DNA from: Burkholderiales bacterium
GTDB lineage: Bacteria > Pseudomonadota > Gammaproteobacteria > Burkholderiales > Burkholderiaceae
Direction: 5' to 3'
Assembly: GCA_947372535.1 (NCBI GenBank)
Contig: CANBUA010000140.1
Span: 1 to 11,419, forward strand
DNA length: 11,419 nt
Under the pieces are notes generated by a model. That model worked only from the letters and a program-made list of their open reading frames with translations. It was not told the origin of the DNA and made no database searches. The position numbers and the translations under genes were made by a program. Below are positions 7,439 through 11,419 of this stretch, one piece after another (position 1 is the stretch's first letter; the number at the start of each line of letters is the position of its first letter).

Positions 7439-8350
7439 ATGTCCTTGATGTTCATCCTCGCGGCGCTACTTGTGGCTCTGGCTTTGGTCGTTGCCCTCCT
7501 CAGCAAGCAGGACTCCGGTGCCCCCGAGGCGGAGAGACGCTTTCAAGAGGTGCTGGAAACCCCCCAAGACGAGGCCTGGCTGAACCAGAAAAAGTGGCGA
7601 AAGGCTCGCAGCATCACGGTTCGGGTCAAGCAATTGCTTGAACGCACGCCTGGCACGGACATGCAGGAAATCGAGGTGCTGTTGCGTCAAGCCGCGTTGG
7701 CCGATGACCAATACCGCGCCGCCGTGTATGCATCCCTGTGGATCAGCCCGCTGCTCGGGATGGGCCTGGGCTTCCTGGGTGCGTCCTTCAATGGCTATCC
7801 GATGGCGGCGTCGCTTGTGATGGGCTTCGTGTTCGGCTTCATCCTGCCGCGCACCACTTTGCGACGCCTGGCTGAGCGCCGGCAAAGAGCGATCAGGGAT
7901 GAAATGCCCATCGTGCTCAACCTGATGCGCCTGCTCTTTGACGCAGGCTTGTCCTTGGAGCACACCCTCAAAGCCATCAGCGACCAGGCCAAGGACATCA
8001 CGCCCAACCTGTCGGCCGAATTCGCCTGGGTGCTCTTGCGCATCCATCACGGACAAGAACGGGGCGACGCCATGGATGAGATGGCCCGCCGCAACGACGT
8101 GGAGGAACTGAGCGAGACTGTCGCCATGCTCAAACAAGCTGCCCGCTATGGCGGCAATCTGCGTGAATCGTTGCTCAAGTACCTGCGTTTGCTGGAAGAC
8201 CGGCGGTTGACGGGCCTGCGAGACAAGGTGGGCAAGATGTCGGCCCAAATGAGCATTGTGATGGTGGTGTTTCTCTTCCCGGCCTTGATGATTTTCCTGG
8301 CTGGCCCTGGCGTGCTTGCATTGACTCGCGCTTTCGCGTCGCTGCGATGA
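7439..8350 (+). CDS. tadC: Tad inner-membrane platform protein TadC
   Basis: Encodes a 303-aa second GspF-like platform protein. The start ATG at 7439 has GAAGG at 7426-7430, 8 nt upstream and partly within the tadB stop, and it is immediately followed by a hydrophobic segment (3-22). An upstream in-frame ATG at 7331 would overlap tadB by about 100 nt and add an unlikely basic stretch. Further membrane segments are at about 98-116, 122-137 and 272-290. The T2SF domain is at about 155-282, with DEMPIVLNLMRLLFDAGLSLEHTLKAI and LSETVAMLKQAARYGGNLRESL typical of TadC when read in short pieces. Its stop overlaps the tadD start as ATGA. It presumably works with TadB and TadA in the inner membrane. 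Confidence 0.94.
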   Translation: MSLMFILAALLVALALVVALLSKQDSGAPEAERRFQEVLETPQDEAWLNQKKWRKARSITVRVKQLLERTPGTDMQEIEVLLRQAALADDQYRAAVYASLWISPLLGMGLGFLGASFNGYPMAASLVMGFVFGFILPRTTLRRLAERRQRAIRDEMPIVLNLMRLLFDAGLSLEHTLKAISDQAKDITPNLSAEFAWVLLRIHHGQERGDAMDEMARRNDVEELSETVAMLKQAARYGGNLRESLLKYLRLLEDRRLTGLRDKVGKMSAQMSIVMVVFLFPALMIFLAGPGVLALTRAFASLR

Positions 8351-9120
8351 CCGCAAACATCCACTTGCTACCAAGGGCCTGCACCAGAGCCCTGGCCCTC
8401 ATGGTGATGTCGACCATGGTGGCCTGCGCCCCCATGGGCCCCGGCGCCAAGGATCAGGGGATGCGCGCGGAAACTGGCGACTGCGCCCGCGACCTGGGCC
8501 CAACGGGCAACACCCGGCTGGCCGCAATACAGCAGTTGATTGACGACAACAAGCCTTACGCCGCCATTGCCGAACTGGACTCGCTGGGCGCCGACACGCC
8601 CAAAGCCATTTTTCTGCGTGCGGACGCTTTGCGCCAGATTGGCCAGGCTGCAGATGCCCGCGCGCAATACACCCGCTTGTTGGACACCTGCTTGAGCGGA
8701 CAAGCACGGCATGGTCTGGGCTTGCTGGCTGCGCGAGAGGGCCGGCTGAGTGACAGCCTTCAAGACCTGAAAAGTGCCCGCCTGGCGCTGCCGACCAGCC
8801 CCAGCATACGCAACGACTACGGCTACGCTTTGCTCTTGAGCCGCCGCTGGAACGAGGCACAGTTCGAGTTCCTGACCGCGCTCGACCTGCAACCCAATGA
8901 CCCTCGGGCTTCACGCAATCTGGTGTTGCTGGCCTTGGTCCAGGCCAAGCCAGAAGCCGCCAAGCAACTGGCGGACAAGTTGAAGGTCGATGTGGCTACC
9001 CTGGAGCGCCTGAGCAAGCAGGCGACGGCCTTCTTGGCCCAGCAGCAGCTGGGCACGGACACCCCCCCTGAACCAGCGGCGCCAATTCCCCCCTTGACAG
9101 CATCGGACGTCGGGCGATGA
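8347..9120 (+). CDS. tadD: TadD-like TPR lipoprotein
   Basis: Encodes a 257-aa predicted lipoprotein with tetratricopeptide repeats. An unusually long N-terminal signal ends in a lipobox-like MVAC with Cys27 as the acylation site. TPR-like helices run from about residue 55 to 215, clearest at 84-116, 117-150 and 152-184, where NDYGYALLLSRRWNEAQ and LTALDLQPNDPRASRNL fit the TPR pattern. A Pro-rich tail (240-250) ends the protein. TadD is known as an outer-membrane lipoprotein required for Tad pilus biogenesis, probably as a pilotin-like or scaffold factor for the secretin. The start overlaps tadC as ATGA with no clear Shine-Dalgarno. The C-terminal coding region contains a possible promoter (9094-9121). 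TPR and lipoprotein calls are firm; orthology to TadD rests on position and architecture. Confidence 0.88.
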   Translation: MTANIHLLPRACTRALALMVMSTMVACAPMGPGAKDQGMRAETGDCARDLGPTGNTRLAAIQQLIDDNKPYAAIAELDSLGADTPKAIFLRADALRQIGQAADARAQYTRLLDTCLSGQARHGLGLLAAREGRLSDSLQDLKSARLALPTSPSIRNDYGYALLLSRRWNEAQFEFLTALDLQPNDPRASRNLVLLALVQAKPEAAKQLADKLKVDVATLERLSKQATAFLAQQQLGTDTPPEPAAPIPPLTASDVGR

Positions 9121-9121
9121 T
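9094..9121 (+). promoter_or_regulatory. Possible internal sigma70-like promoter before the DUF3613-type gene and tadG
   Basis: A perfect TTGACA (9094-9099) is followed after 16 nt by GATGAT (9116-9121), which matches TATAAT at four of six positions. It lies inside the last codons of tadD and would start a transcript near 9128, before the one sizeable gap in the distal cluster. Chance occurrence is quite possible in a window this long. Confidence 0.25.
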
Positions 9122-9197
9122 GAACACCCAGCCAAACAGAATGTCAGGTGGGAGTTTCCTGAGCACGGCCGCGTCGGTATATTTTGCTTTTCGCTGA
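9117..9197 (+). CDS. Possible 26-codon coupling ORF between tadD and the next gene
   Basis: An ATG at 9117 overlaps the tadD stop as ATGA, the same junction used twice elsewhere in this cluster. It opens 26 codons ending in TGA at 9195-9197, just 7 nt before the ATG at 9205. The peptide (starting MMNTQPNRMSGG and ending VYFAFR) matches nothing I know. It may serve only to carry ribosomes from tadD to the next gene, which has no visible Shine-Dalgarno. A 26-codon ORF can arise by chance, so this is a hypothesis. Confidence 0.25.
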   Translation: MMNTQPNRMSGGSFLSTAASVYFAFR

Positions 9198-9204
9198 CAT
9201 CACC

Positions 9205-9612
9205 ATGAACAAGCTGCCCCTCCCCGCCTTTGCAACAGCCTTCCGATGTGGGAGACACCTCGTCAGGCTGAGTGCCGTGCTGGCCCTGACGTCTGGCGCT
9301 CTGGCCGTGGGTACGGCCCGGGCGCAGGTGACGCAACGTGCAACCACTGCGGTCGCACCTGTTGCAGAAGCCCCTGTTGCCGTGGCGCCTGACGATGTCG
9401 AAGCCCAGACTGAAGCCCCGGTCGTGAAACCCGGTGAAGGCACTCGCAACTGGTTGGGTGCCCAGAGCCAAAAGCAACAAGCCTCGCGCACACGGCCCAC
9501 GTTGTCTGGCCCGGTGCTGAGCCGAGTTCACAAACAATACCAGGACAGTTTCGCCCTCACCAGAGAACCGACACCCTTCCACGACAGCCGTTCTCTGTCC
9601 GGCGACAAGTGA
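9205..9612 (+). CDS. Small secreted DUF3613-type protein of Tad loci
   Basis: Encodes a 135-aa exported protein of unknown function. Residues 1-40 form a signal peptide with a long basic n-region, a hydrophobic core (about 22-36) and TARA before a likely cleavage at Gln41. A low-complexity Ala/Val/Pro/Glu-rich linker (about 45-76) follows. The conserved-looking part (77-118) reads GEGTRNWLGAQ, then QQAS, TLSGPVLS and YQDSF. From memory this fits DUF3613, a family of small proteins often seen next to tadD and tadG in betaproteobacterial Tad loci. The ATG at 9205 is chosen because it directly precedes the signal peptide; a TTG at 9184 would add seven residues. No Shine-Dalgarno is apparent. It is followed 7 nt later by tadG, so it is presumably a periplasmic accessory of the pilus. 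The domain name needs a profile search. Confidence 0.72.
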   Translation: MNKLPLPAFATAFRCGRHLVRLSAVLALTSGALAVGTARAQVTQRATTAVAPVAEAPVAVAPDDVEAQTEAPVVKPGEGTRNWLGAQSQKQQASRTRPTLSGPVLSRVHKQYQDSFALTREPTPFHDSRSLSGDK

Positions 9613-9619
9613 GTTTGAC

Positions 9620-11254
9620 GTGCACAGCAGCCGACGCCCCATCCAAGCGCTAGGTCACCAACAGCGTGGCGTCATCGGTGTCATGGCTGCCCTGACCCTG
9701 TTCATGGCCTTGGCGTTCGCGGTGCTCAGCCTGGATGCGGGCCGGCTTTGGTTCGAGCGTCGCTCTGTCCAGCGCGCGGCAGACATGGCTGCCATGGCCT
9801 CAGCCCGGTTCACGGGATGCGGCTCCAGCGCTGCGGAAGCCTTGAATGCGGGGCAAGCCACCGCGACGGCCAATGGCATCGATTTCACCGACAAGTCCAA
9901 CACGATCACCGTGACCACGGGCGCGGTGTCTTTCAACGCCAAGGGCGTGACGGTGTTTACGCCCAGTCCAGTGGAAGCCAGCAACGGCACGCAGGTGACA
10001 TTGACCAAGGAAGTGCCCACCAGCATCATCTTGGGCGGTTTTTTCAGCAAAAGCACCACCACACTGTCTGCCACGGCGGTGGCGGAGGGCGGCCCGCCAG
10101 TGGCCACCTATTCGGTGGGCAGCGTGTTTGGCATCTCGGCAAATGGCGCGCAGCAGATCACCAATCTGTTCAAAGGCGTGCTCGGCAACAGCGCCCCCAA
10201 CCTGGACCCGGCCGCCATCACACAGCTGGTGTCGGCAACCGTGACCCTTGCTGCCCTTCAGCAAGCGGCAGGCGCTGCCACGCTCAATGACTTCCTCAAC
10301 CAGCAAATGACCATGCGTCAGTTTCTGGACTTGATCGCGACGGCTTCACCCAGTGCGGCCGCGCTGGCATCTTTTCAGCAGCTGTACAACGCCTCGCTCA
10401 ACAGCAGTGTGAAGCTTCAAGTAGGGCAGATCCTGAGCATCCAGTCACCTGCGGCCAGCGGTGTGGCATCGGCCAACATCAGTGTGTTTGACCTGATCAA
10501 TGCAGGCATCAATGTGGGCGCGCTAAACCAGGGTGGCTTGATCAACCTCAGCCTGGGTCTCAATTTGCTTGGCAAAACCTCGCTCAGCATCCTGAGTCCA
10601 CCCATCATCGCCATCGGGCCCGCAGGCAAAGGTGGCAACGGCGACTGGTGCTCAAAGGCCCAATCTGCACAAATGAGCCTGCGCACCACCATCAATCCAT
10701 TGGGGCTGGGCATCGTCGACATGGCCTTGCGCCTGGACCTGATGAGCACCATTGGCCACCTGGAAGCTTTGTCTGTGGCGCCGGGTGACATCAGCGGCAC
10801 CCTTTCTTCTCAGTCTGTGTTCCTGACCTTGGCCTTGACACGGTCGGCAGACATCAACAATGACATCAGTTCATCTGCCAATTTCCGGCCTGCGACCGTT
10901 TTAGGTGGTGTCGTGGGCGTCAAGATCTTCTTGCCCATCGCGGCAGCCCTGGCCAAACCAACCGATTTTTCTGTCACCAGCAAGGATGGGCTTCCGATTG
11001 TGAAGCTCCTGGGCGCTGGCAGCGTCGGTGCCTCACTGGCAGGCCTACTGGGCGACCAAACCAACATCACGGTGACTGTGTTGTTTGGCCTGTTCAAGCT
11101 GCCCATCAATTTCCTCGACGACCTGATCCGACTGGTCACCGTACCCGTCGGCCAAGCCTTGGATGGCCTGCTTGCAGCGTTTGGCATCCAGACGGGCTCG
11201 GTCAACCTTCAAGTGCTGGACGTCAATGCATCGGTCCCCGTGCCACGAAGGTGA
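9620..11254 (+). CDS. tadG: TadG-like Flp pilus assembly protein
   Basis: Encodes a 544-aa TadG-related protein. The N-terminal region has the family pattern: a short basic leader, QRGVIGVMAALTLFMALAF (15-33) as a membrane helix, then LDAGRLWFERRSVQRAADMA (38-57) and AAMASA. Unlike Flp and TadE, residue +5 after Gly17 is Met rather than Glu, so peptidase processing is not expected. The remaining 480 residues are Ala/Ser/Leu/Gly-rich with repeated amphipathic stretches (300-335, 360-378, 462-500) and probably face the periplasm; they may correspond to the Tad_C (formerly DUF2134) type. Only two cysteines are present (67 and 344), and no DxSxS metal-binding motif of a von Willebrand A domain is seen. 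Start is GTG at 9620, with a weak GTGAG upstream overlapping the previous stop. It is the last gene of the cluster. Confidence 0.82.
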   Translation: MHSSRRPIQALGHQQRGVIGVMAALTLFMALAFAVLSLDAGRLWFERRSVQRAADMAAMASARFTGCGSSAAEALNAGQATATANGIDFTDKSNTITVTTGAVSFNAKGVTVFTPSPVEASNGTQVTLTKEVPTSIILGGFFSKSTTTLSATAVAEGGPPVATYSVGSVFGISANGAQQITNLFKGVLGNSAPNLDPAAITQLVSATVTLAALQQAAGAATLNDFLNQQMTMRQFLDLIATASPSAAALASFQQLYNASLNSSVKLQVGQILSIQSPAASGVASANISVFDLINAGINVGALNQGGLINLSLGLNLLGKTSLSILSPPIIAIGPAGKGGNGDWCSKAQSAQMSLRTTINPLGLGIVDMALRLDLMSTIGHLEALSVAPGDISGTLSSQSVFLTLALTRSADINNDISSSANFRPATVLGGVVGVKIFLPIAAALAKPTDFSVTSKDGLPIVKLLGAGSVGASLAGLLGDQTNITVTVLFGLFKLPINFLDDLIRLVTVPVGQALDGLLAAFGIQTGSVNLQVLDVNASVPVPRR

Positions 11255-11271
11255 TGCGTCAGGGCCAGCCC

Positions 11272-11419
11272 TCACCCCTCCCCATACACCACCTGCGCCT
11301 GCGCCCCCGGCATCAGCTCCTTGAAGCGCGCCAGGGCCGCATCCGACGGGAACACCTTGGAGTGCTCCCCCAGGTCCAGCTCGCCACGGGCGGACAGTTC
11401 GGCCGTGTGCCGCTCCACC
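11272..11419 (-). CDS. C-terminal end of an unidentified convergent gene (cut by window edge)
   Basis: Reading the minus strand, one frame is open from the window edge to a TGA at 11274-11272, giving the last 49 codons of a protein. The peptide contains ELSARGELDLGEHSKVFPSD and ends QAQVVYGEG. Codon choice shows the strong G/C third-position bias of the neighbouring genes, which supports real coding. I do not recognise the family. It converges on tadG with 17 nt between the stop codons, so it marks the right boundary of the tad cluster. The gene's start and function lie outside the window. Confidence 0.6.
   Translation of the reverse strand, partial: VERHTAELSARGELDLGEHSKVFPSDAALARFKELMPGAQAQVVYGEG

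Noticed and set aside
11261..11272. Short inverted repeat AGGG/CCCT between the convergent stops as a bidirectional terminator
   Set aside because: Only about 4 bp can pair around a 4-nt loop and no T-run follows on either strand.
1..11419. Mobile elements, CRISPR arrays, tRNA or rRNA genes
   Set aside because: No transposase or integrase motif, regularly spaced repeat array or recognisable RNA gene was seen. Coding is continuous and uniform across the tad cluster.

Overview
The window is almost entirely one plus-strand gene cluster for a Tad (tight adherence, Flp type IVb) pilus. In order it carries flp, tadV, a tadE-like pseudopilin, rcpC/cpaB, rcpA/cpaC, tadZ/cpaE, tadA/cpaF, tadB, tadC, a tadD-like TPR lipoprotein, a small secreted DUF3613-type protein and a tadG-like protein. 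The coding sequence is GC-rich with strong G/C third-position bias. The gene order, with a TadE gene between the prepilin peptidase and RcpC and a DUF3613 gene between TadD and TadG, matches Tad loci I know from Burkholderiales. I infer a betaproteobacterium, possibly Comamonadaceae-like. There is no rRNA or other marker to confirm this.

Layout. Bases 1-272 hold no recognisable gene: a GC-rich inverted repeat, weak promoter-like strings, and the leader of flp. Bases 273-458 encode the major pilin, followed by an intercistronic hairpin. Bases 517-9120 encode the processing, secretion, motor and assembly proteins in a very compact array, with several ATGA or 7-nt overlaps and no gap above about 20 nt. 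Bases 9121-9204 form the only sizeable gap inside the rest of the cluster; it contains a possible 26-codon coupling ORF and a possible internal promoter just upstream. Bases 9205-11254 encode the DUF3613-type protein and TadG. A convergent minus-strand gene, cut by the window edge, ends at 11272.

How the genes work together (family knowledge). TadV cleaves and matures the Flp prepilin and the TadE pseudopilin. TadA is the hexameric cytoplasmic ATPase that drives the inner-membrane platform TadB/TadC. TadZ localises the machine at the cell envelope. RcpA forms the outer-membrane secretin, assisted by RcpC and the TadD lipoprotein. TadE and TadG are minor pilus or assembly factors. RcpB and TadF equivalents are not present.

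The system itself is known. The points most worth a second look are a TadZ that appears to have lost both the P-loop lysine and the Walker B aspartate, a hairpin placed exactly after the pilin gene, the poorly characterised DUF3613-type protein with a candidate coupling ORF and promoter before it, and a large divergent TadG.
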